Shown: one piece after another, positions 25,413 to 34,110 of the stretch | How positions within the stretch are numbered: position 1 is the first letter of the stretch | How the letters are laid out: every line of letters begins with the position of its first letter | From: JAUPKT01 sp964427855 | GTDB lineage: Bacteria; Desulfobacterota; Desulfomonilia; Desulfomonilales; Desulfomonilaceae | Assembly (NCBI GenBank): GCA_964427855.1 | Contig: CAYRVH010000011.1 | Span: 4,191 to 68,190, forward strand | Direction of reading: 5' to 3' | Length of the DNA: 64,000 nt | The notes under the pieces: generated by a model | Seen by the model: only the letters and a program-made list of their open reading frames with translations | Told to the model about the DNA's origin: nothing | Databases searched by the model: none | Position numbers and translations under genes: made by a program

Positions 25413-26837
25413 TTATTTCCCCTCGATTCGGAGTTTCTTCATCTTGCGCCACAGGGTGCTTCTGCCCCAGCCTAGGATCGCTGCGGCTTTACCTTTTCTG
25501 CCTCTTGCCTTGGTCATCGCATCAAAGATGAGCCTCTTTTCCAATTGAACCCAGTCCAGAGAGGCGGCAGGGTCTGCTGTGTCGGGTGTTTGAGACAACA
25601 GCTGGTTGTTTTGCCCGTTATGGTTGGGGTTTTCCGACGTCCCTTTTTGTTCGTGTGCAACGGGCAAGGTAAGATACTGGGGGAGGTGCCGGGCTTCAAT
25701 CACACGGCCGTCGCAGAAATTCACTGCGTATTCCACGATGTTCCGCAGCTCCCGCACATTGCCTGGATAGGCATAATCGAGAAGAATCCTATGCGCGTCT
25801 GGCGAAAATCCTTTTAATGTCTTGTTGAATCGTGCGCAAAAGAGTTTGAGAAAATGGTCGAGGAGAATCCGCACATCAGCGCCGCGCTGGACAAGGGGGG
25901 GGAGGTGAAGGCGGATGACATTGAGTCGAAAGAGTAGGTCTTGTCTGAATTTTTCCTTCTTGACCATCTCATCCAGATTGCGATGCGTCGCTGCAATGAC
26001 CCTGACGTCCACAGTGTACACCCGAGAGCTCCCCAGGGGATGGACAGTCTTGTCGTCGAGGAATGAGAGGAGCTTTACTTGCAGCGACAGAGGCAGGTCG
26101 CCTATTTCTGTGAGATAGAGGGTCCCGTTGTGGGCCATACGGAAGCGCCCGGGCTTGCTGGTCACCGCGCCCGTAAAGGCGCCTTTTTCATGTCCGAAAA
26201 GCTCCGACTCGAGGAGGGCCTCGGGCAAGGCGCCGCAATTCACCTTGATAAACGGTCCCTTGGCGCGGTCTGAGAGCTGATGGATCGTCTCTGCCACAAG
26301 GTCCTTTCCTGTGCCTGTCTGGCCGGTGATGAGCACTGACGAGTCAGTCAAGGCAATCACAGGGAGCATCTGAAAAATACGTTGAATTTCTGAGCTCGAC
26401 CCTACGAGTCCCTTGAGGGCCAATGACTCCACATCGGCTTTCAGTTGATCGGAGACGGCGCCCACGTTTTCCACAGCTTCCAAGAAACCGAGCACATGGC
26501 CGTCGCCGTCTTCGATGACGGACGCAGTGACCCGCACGTGGATGCGCTGGCGACTCTTGTTCACGATATTTCCCTGCACCGATATCGGCGCTGATAATTG
26601 TGACATTTTTTCTAAAGGACATTCATGTGTGCAGAGGTTACTCCGAAGTACGAAGCGGCAATGGATTCCTTCAATTTCTTCAGAAACGAAGCCGGTGAGG
26701 GTCTCGAGAGTTCTGTTGATAACGACGATTCTTCTCTGCGGGTCAAGGAGGGCCAGGCCCAACGGAATCTCATCCAAGAGATTCAAGAGTGCAACGGGCC
26801 TCTCAAAGAGACCTCTCACGAGAGGGTTTGCTGGCAT
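25413..26837 (-). CDS. Sigma-54-dependent transcriptional activator with PAS sensor
   Basis: 474 aa. N-terminal PAS domain (about 15-125) with a cysteine cluster CRFVLRSNLCTHECPLE (Cys60, 69, 73). AAA+ domain: Walker A GQTGTGKD (172-179), GAFTGA loop (219-224) for sigma-54 contact, arginine region HRNLDEM/FRQDLLFRLNVI. C-terminal Fis-type helix-turn-helix (KGKAAAILGWGRSTLWRKMK). Walker B reads GTLYLTEIGD, where most family members have LDEIGD: the magnesium-binding Asp is Thr243 here, confirmed in the DNA (ACA). It follows lptD by 45 bp and precedes the NifX-like gene. Target promoters unknown. Confidence 0.93.
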   Translation of the reverse strand: MPANPLVRGLFERPVALLNLLDEIPLGLALLDPQRRIVVINRTLETLTGFVSEEIEGIHCRFVLRSNLCTHECPLEKMSQLSAPISVQGNIVNKSRQRIHVRVTASVIEDGDGHVLGFLEAVENVGAVSDQLKADVESLALKGLVGSSSEIQRIFQMLPVIALTDSSVLITGQTGTGKDLVAETIHQLSDRAKGPFIKVNCGALPEALLESELFGHEKGAFTGAVTSKPGRFRMAHNGTLYLTEIGDLPLSLQVKLLSFLDDKTVHPLGSSRVYTVDVRVIAATHRNLDEMVKKEKFRQDLLFRLNVIRLHLPPLVQRGADVRILLDHFLKLFCARFNKTLKGFSPDAHRILLDYAYPGNVRELRNIVEYAVNFCDGRVIEARHLPQYLTLPVAHEQKGTSENPNHNGQNNQLLSQTPDTADPAASLDWVQLEKRLIFDAMTKARGRKGKAAAILGWGRSTLWRKMKKLRIEGK

Positions 26838-26882
26838 GAGCGACGAAGACCTGATCTTTTACGACATGAGTGTGCCGAAACT

Positions 26883-29222
26883 TTAAGGAACGAAGACTGC
26901 GGACGTCTCCACTCCGCCTAGAATTTCCCGCCAGTCACGCGAGAAGCGATATATCTGGCCAAGGCCGTAAAGTGACAATGTCATGAAAATCGTCTGATCC
27001 GGCTCTCGGACCTTTTGGGTTAACGGGTCCTGCTCTCTTGTTTCTGAATAACGCAGGACGATATTCCAGCACTGGGGATGATAACTGAGTCCTATACTGG
27101 TGAAATAGGCAAAATTGAATTGGTGAGAGTACTGGCTTTCGAGCATGCAGTCCAGAGAAGAACTCAGCTTAAGATGCACATTCACATTGGTCTGGCGACT
27201 CACATCTTCTTTTTTTTCCGTTTCCGTAAATTGGTGCAAGATGCGGAACAGATCCCCTCGATGGTCCATGAGACCGAGGTTTACGCTGTATCGTTTGGCG
27301 CGGTTCGCCACGGGATCGTATTGGGCTTGAGCCGCCAGGTCAAGCAAATAATGGGGTTTTACAGAGAGTTCCGCGAACGTATTGGTCCATGCGAATCTGT
27401 CTGCTTGCCGATCGCCCATGGGGTCTGAACCTGTCCGAGAATGAAAAAAATCATACCCCTGTGATATGCTGAATGACAAGAAATCAAGATACTCCCCGGG
27501 GCCCGTTCTGCCGGTGAGCGTCTGGCGCATTTCAGCGGTCAGCAAGTTGAGCCGCCCCATTCTATCGGAGTCATCGAATTGAGGATAAACCTTGGCGCCG
27601 GCGGAAGGCGGACGGTACGACCAGCCCACGCGGGGTCGAAGGGAATGCTGAATCCGCTGAAAACCTAACAGAGACCCGTCATAGATGGAGTACAAGTCGG
27701 TAAAAACATCAGCATTGACTTGATAAAGGTCCATCCTCACCGCGTTGACGGAACTGATACTCCTATTGTGTTGATAATAATCGGCGGCGTAGGCGCGGCC
27801 AAGATAAGTGATGGACGGCTCGATTTTGAGGTATCTTCCCAACGGCAATGCGGCCATGAGCCGTGCATCGAGTTGAACCCGACTGCCCAACCATCGGTCG
27901 TTCATAATGGGCGAGTAATAGTGGTCAAAGACAAGCTGAGAACTCACGAGAAAGGGCGTATATTTTATAGGCGTGTTGAAAAGATTCCCCGAGATAGTAG
28001 GCACGTTTTGAATCGTATAGGCGTTGTCTGCCAAATCCAGATTGTCAAAATAGCGGGCTTCCGCCTGCATGAGGAAGTAATTGGATTGCTTGTATAAGAC
28101 CGCGTTCGATTCAAGATAACGAAATCGAAGCCTCCGATCGAATTTTCCTCCCCAGAGTTCGAGATAATCTCTGTCCGAGACCCACGTGCCATTGGCCTTG
28201 AGACCGATTTCGCCGGGCATCTCCTGATCATGACGAAAGGTGAAAAAAAATCTGTTGTGTTTTGGCACGTTTTCAGGCTCATATTTCCAGTCGTAAGTAT
28301 ATTCGCCGTAGAGACGGCCTTTGAGGTTTTCCCACGGGAAGTACCTGAACTCCAGGGCGTTTTGGAAGGCCCTTCGTGTGCAGATCCTCGGGGTGAGCGT
28401 CATGTCAAAGCTCGGAGACAGGTCTATAAATATTGGCAAACGTATATCCACGCCCTTGATGCTGCTGCTTGCGACGGTGGGCGCCAAAAAACCGGATTGC
28501 CTGGCGCGCTTTGCCGGATAGACGAGCCAGGGGACGTAAAAGACTGGAATATCTTTAATATAAAAGAAGCCGTGCTTTAGCGTAGCATAGCCTTCCAGGG
28601 TGACATCCAGGTCTTTGCCGGTGATCTTCCAAGCCGGGGACAGTCCGTCGCATGTCGTGAAACTTCCATCCTCAATACGGTACTCTGATTCTCCTGTTTT
28701 TTCGAGTTTCTTGCCTTCAAGATAGACGTTGTATCTTTTGAGCAAAAGTTTGCCGTTGAACAGCACTCCGGATGCGTCGTCCAGCTTGAGGCTGACCTTC
28801 TCAGCCTCTATGACATCGCTTCCCACGCGTGCGATGACGTTGCCCAATGCGGTGAGTTCGCCTGTGTTGCCATCGTAGCGCACGCTGTCGGCGCGAAGTC
28901 GTGTGTTCCCCTGGCTCAATGACACATTACCACGCGCCGTGTAACTATTTTTTTCATAATCGAAAGACAAACGATCGGCCGACAATTGTATAGGGACATC
29001 GGTAGGCAGGATGGCTGACTTCTTGGATGTATCAAGCTCAATGCTTTGCTTTTCGCCGCTTGTTTGGGCATGCATGGCAGACGTTGCGGGTGTATGCGTC
29101 AACGCGAGGCTGACGACACAGACAAGTATTCTGAGGAGACGGACGCCCCTCACGGTGGCCCCAGCGTTTCTCGCCTTGATCGACACCCTCAATAGACAGG
29201 ATTCTTTTTTGTCATGTGTCAC
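26883..29222 (-). CDS. lptD: LPS-assembly protein LptD
   Basis: About 780 aa. Inserts lipopolysaccharide into the outer leaflet of the outer membrane with LptE. Signal-like hydrophobic stretch (RLLRILVCVVSLALTHTPAT), an OstA-type jellyroll domain (LSADRLSFDYEKNSYTARGN, SLSQGNTRLRADSVRYD), then the large barrel (VPWLVYPAKRARQSGFLAPT, ending YRFSRDWREILGGVETSAVFVP). The open frame extends to 29474 only by reading through a repeat A copy; that part is spurious. The start is unclear. The best ribosome site (AAGGAGG, 7 nt) serves an ATG at 29215 that is one base out of frame at a run of six A. GTG 29222 and GTG 29153 are the in-frame options. Cys pairs typical of enteric LptD are not obvious. Confidence 0.93.
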   Translation of the reverse strand: MTHDKKESCLLRVSIKARNAGATVRGVRLLRILVCVVSLALTHTPATSAMHAQTSGEKQSIELDTSKKSAILPTDVPIQLSADRLSFDYEKNSYTARGNVSLSQGNTRLRADSVRYDGNTGELTALGNVIARVGSDVIEAEKVSLKLDDASGVLFNGKLLLKRYNVYLEGKKLEKTGESEYRIEDGSFTTCDGLSPAWKITGKDLDVTLEGYATLKHGFFYIKDIPVFYVPWLVYPAKRARQSGFLAPTVASSSIKGVDIRLPIFIDLSPSFDMTLTPRICTRRAFQNALEFRYFPWENLKGRLYGEYTYDWKYEPENVPKHNRFFFTFRHDQEMPGEIGLKANGTWVSDRDYLELWGGKFDRRLRFRYLESNAVLYKQSNYFLMQAEARYFDNLDLADNAYTIQNVPTISGNLFNTPIKYTPFLVSSQLVFDHYYSPIMNDRWLGSRVQLDARLMAALPLGRYLKIEPSITYLGRAYAADYYQHNRSISSVNAVRMDLYQVNADVFTDLYSIYDGSLLGFQRIQHSLRPRVGWSYRPPSAGAKVYPQFDDSDRMGRLNLLTAEMRQTLTGRTGPGEYLDFLSFSISQGYDFFHSRTGSDPMGDRQADRFAWTNTFAELSVKPHYLLDLAAQAQYDPVANRAKRYSVNLGLMDHRGDLFRILHQFTETEKKEDVSRQTNVNVHLKLSSSLDCMLESQYSHQFNFAYFTSIGLSYHPQCWNIVLRYSETREQDPLTQKVREPDQTIFMTLSLYGLGQIYRFSRDWREILGGVETSAVFVP

Positions 29223-29279
29223 CCTCCTTCGCGGTTGAGCTGTGGAGGGCGTACACCGCCGTCGTCCTGCTGACATTGG

Positions 29280-29430
29280 GTAACCGTTCTTGAAAGAAAT
29301 CGCGAAATGCTCACACGTCACATTGTCATTCCCATGAAAATGGGAATCCAGGAAACTCAGTATGGATCCCCACTTTCGTGAGGATGACGCAATGAGGGGA
29401 CACGCACCCAATTCGTGATTAATTTCGAGA
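29280..29430 (-). repeat. Repeat A copy 5 (inverted)
   Basis: Minus-strand copy between folC and lptD: GAAATCGCGAAATGCTCACA, GTCATTCCCATGAAAATGGG, CACTTTCGTGAGGATGACGC, ATTCGTGATTAATTTCGAG read on the plus strand. The only inverted copy of the seven. Confidence 0.85.
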
Positions 29431-29454
29431 CTTCCTATATCCGGGCGGGACATC

Positions 29455-30795
29455 TCATTCATTTGGATATCCACAGGAAGCCCTTACAGGGCCTATCATG
29501 TAGAGCGAACCTGCCGCCAGCACCAGATCATTGGGATCAGCCTTTGTCCGCAAATAATCGAATCCCTCTTCGATGGTATCGTGACTGCTCGCAGGAATCC
29601 CTAGTTTTTGCACAAGATGTGCCAATTCCTGCGGGTCCAAGGCGCGGTTGCTCTGAGGCGCCACGCATACCACTTCCTTAGCCATAGGAGCGATAATCGA
29701 CACAAGATCTTGATAATCCTTGTCCTTGAGCATGCCGAGCAAGAGACGGACGTCCTTGTTGGGGAAAAGGCGCCGAACATTCGATTTGAGCAGCCTCATG
29801 CCTTCCGGGGTGTGGGCACCGTCGATGATGATGTGGGGATTCTGGGCAAGCAGCTCAAATCGACCAGGGAACTTCGTGGCATAGATCCCTTCGCGAATGG
29901 CTTCCTCAGAGACAACGAAGTCTCCTTTCACCAGCTCCTCGACCACCGCGATGGCAAGTGCGGCATTCTTTACCTGGTACGAAGCGACCATGGACAAACG
30001 CACGCCTTCCATTTCCATGCGCCTTGACCGATAGGAGAAGGAGCCGTCTGATGTCCTGACTGCACGAAAGCTCTTACCAAACTCTCTTAAAGGACATCCG
30101 AGTCGCTGAGCCTCGGCCAAAATCACGTCTCTTGCCTGTCGTCGTGATGCGCCTGTGACCACTGGGGTGTGCGGTTTTAATATGCCGGCTTTCTCTCGCG
30201 CTATTGCCGGGATCGTTAGGCCGAGGTAGTCCTGATGTTCCAGAGAAACGTCCGTGATGACCGAGACCTCGGGCAACAGCGTGTTGGTGGCGTCCAGACG
30301 GCCCCCAAGTCCCACCTCTATCACGGCCAGGTCTGGCCTAAACTTGGCTATCTGGTCGAATGCGAGGGCAGTGGTAAATTCAAAAAATGTCGTACGAGAG
30401 GGGTCATAGAGTTCTTTGATCTTGTCGGCCGCCTCGATGACATCGTTTTCACCAATCACTCTCCCGTCGAGACGGATTCTCTCGCGGAAATCATTAAGAT
30501 GGGGAGAGGTGTAAAGAGCTGTCCGCATGCCTGCGGCTCGGGCGATGCCTTCCACAAAGGATGCGGTTGAGCCCTTTCCATTGCTGCCTGTGATGTGCAC
30601 AGAACGAAAGGACCGTTGGGGATTCCCAATTTTCTCGAGCAGCGTGGTGATGTTGTCCAAACCCAACAGGATGCCGAATCGTTCCAATCCGCACAGAAAG
30701 GATACGGTATGGGCGTATTCTAGACGACGGTCTTCCACGGTTGATGTGGTGTTCATGTATTCCGGAGCGAGACGTTGTTTCAGAGTTGACCTCAT
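29455..30795 (-). CDS. folC: Folylpolyglutamate synthase / dihydrofolate synthase FolC
   Basis: 446 aa. Adds glutamate to dihydropteroate and folates, using ATP. Mur-ligase-type P-loop HITGSNGKGSTASFVE, YTSPHLNDFRERI, FEFTTALAF, EVGLGGRLDATN and HQDYLGLTIPAIAREKAGIL, then IIIDGAHTPEGM in the C-terminal domain. ATG 30795 has an AGAGG 7 nt before; ATG 30756 is possible. First gene of the run that continues with lptD, separated from it by a repeat A copy. Confidence 0.95.
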   Translation of the reverse strand: MRSTLKQRLAPEYMNTTSTVEDRRLEYAHTVSFLCGLERFGILLGLDNITTLLEKIGNPQRSFRSVHITGSNGKGSTASFVEGIARAAGMRTALYTSPHLNDFRERIRLDGRVIGENDVIEAADKIKELYDPSRTTFFEFTTALAFDQIAKFRPDLAVIEVGLGGRLDATNTLLPEVSVITDVSLEHQDYLGLTIPAIAREKAGILKPHTPVVTGASRRQARDVILAEAQRLGCPLREFGKSFRAVRTSDGSFSYRSRRMEMEGVRLSMVASYQVKNAALAIAVVEELVKGDFVVSEEAIREGIYATKFPGRFELLAQNPHIIIDGAHTPEGMRLLKSNVRRLFPNKDVRLLLGMLKDKDYQDLVSIIAPMAKEVVCVAPQSNRALDPQELAHLVQKLGIPASSHDTIEEGFDYLRTKADPNDLVLAAGSLYMIGPVRASCGYPNE

Positions 30796-30943
30796 GGCAC
30801 GCCTCTGCGGCCTAAGGCCTCTCTGCGTTCATTTTACCGCCGTACAGGCGTTTCGGTTCACATACCATGATTGCGAAAGTCGGTCAAGGTGATCACAGGA
30901 TAACAGGTGGTATTCATTGATGAATACTATAAGAAGGCATTGG

Positions 30944-31906
30944 TTACAACGCCTGCCTCAATCGACCGATCATGGCGCTCCAGTGGGAGTCGTCGCGATA
31001 GATGACCAGTCGGCCGTCAAGGCCTACTAATTCGTCGGCATGCTTGTTTGTCTTCAGTCCATATTTGTTGGCGAGAATGGAAGCATGTTCAAGGGGTTTT
31101 TTCATATGGACGGTCGCGACAATCTTCATGCCAGGGTTGGTTTCAAGCAACGTCGGGACGGTTTCCACTACGTCTTTCTCGAACCAGCAGTCGAAGTAGA
31201 TGATCTTGGTCAATCGTGAACGAAACACTTCTGCATATGGGTCGTCTTTGCTCTTCGCAAGCCAATTCCCTACTGCATGCAGCACCCTCCCGCCGCCTGA
31301 AAAACCAGCAAGGACGATCGACGTATTCTCTTTCTTGACATTCGGGAAGCGGAGGCGAAACGATCTGAATACTTGATTGATTGCAGCAAACAACCTGTCA
31401 GGCCTCTTGCCGCCTTGAGACAGAGACTTCCAGCGTTCAGCGCTGCGAGATTCCGGGAGGACGTAAGGCCCGTCAACAAACCCAACAAATAGGAAGGGCC
31501 TATTGGGTCTTTGCGCCACAACGTGAGCAAGTTCTTTGCGGAAGGCGGCATAATAATCCTTGGCGTGCATGCCGTGGAAATAGAGGACGATCTCCACGGA
31601 ATTATGTTTACGGAAATCATAGTCCCCTACGAGCCATACGTAACGCAAATTGTCGTCCCATGGGGGGATGCGCCAGCGCTGGTACAGAACTTTTCCGTCG
31701 TCTGAGACTGTGAGCGCCGTGTTTTGTTTCAGTGTGGGTATGGTCGTCTGTTGGATTAAGAGAGGCGAGCTGGCAAGTATGGTGCATGACGTGCACGAAA
31801 GTATTGCGAAGACCCCTAAAAGCAGATGCAGCCCCAGGTTCCAGCCTCTCAGACCGGCGCCCCGTGCGGTACCGATGTATTTCGCGACTATGCGAAAAAA
31901 AAACAT
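30944..31906 (-). CDS. Putative alpha/beta-hydrolase-type lipoprotein
   Basis: 320 aa. A hydrophobic stretch (GLHLLLGVFAILSC) ends in a lipobox-like AILSCTSC, suggesting a lipid-anchored envelope protein. VEIVLYFHGMHAKDY, VLAGFSGGGRVLHAV (GxSxG-like nucleophile elbow) and a late DDSHWSAM suggest a serine hydrolase fold with Ser, Asp and His in the usual order. Not assigned to a named family; substrate unknown. Monocistronic, with over 800 bp without a gene upstream. Confidence 0.6.
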   Translation of the reverse strand: MFFFRIVAKYIGTARGAGLRGWNLGLHLLLGVFAILSCTSCTILASSPLLIQQTTIPTLKQNTALTVSDDGKVLYQRWRIPPWDDNLRYVWLVGDYDFRKHNSVEIVLYFHGMHAKDYYAAFRKELAHVVAQRPNRPFLFVGFVDGPYVLPESRSAERWKSLSQGGKRPDRLFAAINQVFRSFRLRFPNVKKENTSIVLAGFSGGGRVLHAVGNWLAKSKDDPYAEVFRSRLTKIIYFDCWFEKDVVETVPTLLETNPGMKIVATVHMKKPLEHASILANKYGLKTNKHADELVGLDGRLVIYRDDSHWSAMIGRLRQAL

Positions 31907-32108
31907 GGGACTGAAAATCCCTCCGTGCGGGATTTCCCTCCCCAGCGTCTTTATTTTATCAGCTCACATCCACTGGTGTCAACGAACGCCGCTTCACGTG
32001 TTTGTCGAAAATACTTTATGAATTTGATGAGGTTGCCATTATTTCGAACGTTTTACTCGCTGTCATTTCAGCATTTCCCACTCTGTCATTGTGAGTACTT
32101 CCCACCCT

Positions 32109-32206
32109 GTCATTTCGACCGTTCTCAACGTTTTCATGTCGAACATATCCAGAAATCTTGCCCCAGCACAAAAGATTTCCCAGTCACGAGGCTCCTTCGA
32201 AATGAC
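32109..32206. repeat. Repeat B copy 3 (MITE-like, 98 bp)
   Basis: Perfect terminal inverted repeats GTCATTTCGA (32109-32118) and TCGAAATGAC (32197-32206). The interior shares CTTGCCCCAGC and AAAGATTTC with copy 1; the right flank is also shared (ATGAATGTC, GACAAGAG, CGCACGACCTC). Confidence 0.75.
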
Positions 32207-32482
32207 ATGAATGTCCCAACGTCTGAGTCTTGTCCGAGCCTAGCGGCTTCAAAATGACAAGAGCTGACCTGTACCGGCTGTGGCGCTGATTTTCGGAAAC
32301 ACGCACGACCTCCGCGCCTTGCATCTCATGCTCGCGGAAATGTGGGGCATTGGCACAAAAACCCGCCTTTGATCTAGTCTTCGAGATTCCGATCTCGACG
32401 GCTGGCTGGAGCAGAACCACCCGAGATCGGCACTGGAAGTTTCTTGCGTGATGCCCCCCCGACTACGGCTATGAGCTCGCAA

Positions 32483-32518
32483 TCGGGGCTTCCTGTGTCT
32501 TCGCAGCCCCGAGTTTTT
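32483..32518 (+). terminator. Rho-independent terminator-like hairpin with no gene before it
   Basis: TCGGGGCT (32483-32490) pairs with AGCCCCGA (32505-32512), 14-nt loop, followed by GTTTTT. It is oriented for plus-strand transcription, yet no plus-strand gene precedes it. It may end an unannotated RNA. Confidence 0.5.
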
Positions 32519-32746
32519 GATTTTTCACTCGTGGGTGCGGGAAGAATTCGACGGCCGTCATGCCAGTCGAGACACTTTCCTCAGACGTTCCCGTCATAGA
32601 GGTTTTCAACATTGCGGTGGTGGAGACGATCCCGTTCTGGCCTACCATGGTTCCCATACCTACGACTCCATCTTGGCCGGTTCCATTGGGCGCCCGTTCT
32701 CACCAATTGCAATCGTTCTGAAAAAACGGGACATGGATGCAGCATC

Positions 32747-34027
32747 TTAATGCCGGTCCCTTTCAAGAACCGCCGCAATGCCGAGGCCCCCTCCCCCGCA
32801 GATACATTCGAGTCCGCAGTCAACATCGCGACGACGCATTTCATTGATGAGGGATACCAGCACACGCACGCCAGTGCAGGCAATGGGATGCCCCAGAGAT
32901 ATTCCTGACCCGTTCACGTTGACGCGATCAAAATCGTCCGGCCCGAGCCCCATTTCGATAAGATCCGCCAAGACTTGCGAGGCAAAGGCCTCCTGAACTT
33001 CAATGAGAGGGATTTGATCAAGGGTCAGGCCTGCGCGTTCCAACGCCTTGGACGCGGCGAGCGGAACCGCCTTGTATGTGCGTCTCGGGTCCACGGCAGC
33101 CACGCCGAAGGATACGGGACGCGCCAACACCTCCAAGCCTCTTTCTCGCGCCGAGCCCTCAGACATTATCACCACAGCGGCCGCGCCGTCATTCTCGCTT
33201 GACGAATTGCCTGCGGTGCACACGCCCCCGATCACGGGCCTTAGCGCAGCCAATTTCTCGAGTGCGGCGTCTTTGCGCGGGGTTTCATCGCAACAAAAAG
33301 AAATCGTCTCGTTTTTGCCTTGGGATACGAATATCGGCACCGTTTCTTCGACGAATCGACCTTGTTCGATGGCCTCGCAAGCCCTCAAATGGCTTCGCAA
33401 AGCCCACTTGTCGCAGTCTTCACGGGTTATGCCGTACTCTTGAGCGGCCGATTCCGCCCATGCCATCATGGATGCCAGGACTCCATATCGACCTATGGGC
33501 TGAGACATGACGCGTGCCCGCTGGATTCGGTCATAGAAAGGGATCCCAGAAATCGCCAGGTCGCCATGGCCGCGAGGCATGCCTCTCTTTCCGCCGAGCC
33601 CCCATTTGACGTCGCCAGGCAGGTAAAATTCCGCGGAACTCATGCTTTCCACGCCGCCTGCGACCACGATATCAGCCTCTCGCGCCTTGATCATCGTCGC
33701 GGCAATCCTTACTACCTCGAGGCCCGTACAGCATCGCCTATCCAACGTGACGCCGGGGATGGTCTCAGGCCACCCTGCGGTGAGGAGCGCCATGCGGGCA
33801 ATATTGACATACTCGCCATTTTGGTACGACTGCCCCATCACGACTTCATCGACGTGTCCAGGATCAAGGCCGATTCTTTGCACGGCTTCGTTCAACACCA
33901 GGGCTGCAAGATCGTAGGCGGGAACGTCTTTCAAGGTTCCCATATATCTTCCCACAGGGGTTCGCACGCCGCTCACAATGACGACTTGCCTCTCGCGAGA
34001 CATTTCCCAAGAATCGTGATTCTTCAT
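32747..34027 (-). CDS. Thiolase family acetyl-CoA acetyltransferase
   Basis: About 426 aa. Thiolytic cleavage of 3-oxoacyl-CoA or the reverse condensation. Nucleophile Cys99 in LDRRCCTGLEVV (family NRxCxSG, here with Asp for Asn and a second Cys), VNVNGSGISLGHPIACTG with the active-site His, and the C-terminal CGGGGLGIAAVLE with the second catalytic Cys. The start ATG 34027 is preceded by GGAAA; the open frame overlaps the upstream dehydrogenase gene and the extra residues there are spurious. Last gene of the tetR-acd-acd-thiolase operon for fatty or aryl-acyl-CoA oxidation. Confidence 0.92.
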   Translation of the reverse strand: MKNHDSWEMSRERQVVIVSGVRTPVGRYMGTLKDVPAYDLAALVLNEAVQRIGLDPGHVDEVVMGQSYQNGEYVNIARMALLTAGWPETIPGVTLDRRCCTGLEVVRIAATMIKAREADIVVAGGVESMSSAEFYLPGDVKWGLGGKRGMPRGHGDLAISGIPFYDRIQRARVMSQPIGRYGVLASMMAWAESAAQEYGITREDCDKWALRSHLRACEAIEQGRFVEETVPIFVSQGKNETISFCCDETPRKDAALEKLAALRPVIGGVCTAGNSSSENDGAAAVVIMSEGSARERGLEVLARPVSFGVAAVDPRRTYKAVPLAASKALERAGLTLDQIPLIEVQEAFASQVLADLIEMGLGPDDFDRVNVNGSGISLGHPIACTGVRVLVSLINEMRRRDVDCGLECICGGGGLGIAAVLERDRH

Positions 34028-34110
34028 GATGGTTTCCAAAATATGCTGAGTGTGGAGCGGCCCTCCGAGAGGATGCGCCGGCGACTTGAACGATTTTCTA
34101 AGCATTCCAC

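Larger units (their letters stand above)
31907..32746. other. Long non-coding region with repeat B and a plus-strand hairpin terminator
   Basis: 840 bp between two minus-strand genes. Contains the MITE-like element 32109-32206, a flank to about 32450 that resembles the one after the copy at 6490, and a terminator-like hairpin at 32483-32518. Short open frames on both strands (for example 32469-32657) lack ribosome sites. Confidence 0.5.

Noticed and set aside
29223..29474. 84-residue N-terminal extension of the lptD open frame
   Set aside because: It is a translation of repeat A copy 5 in antisense and has no ribosome site; LptD homology starts later.
32469..32657. 62-aa minus-strand open frame rich in Thr/Ser/Gly
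   Set aside because: No ribosome site; spans the terminator-like hairpin; low-complexity translation.
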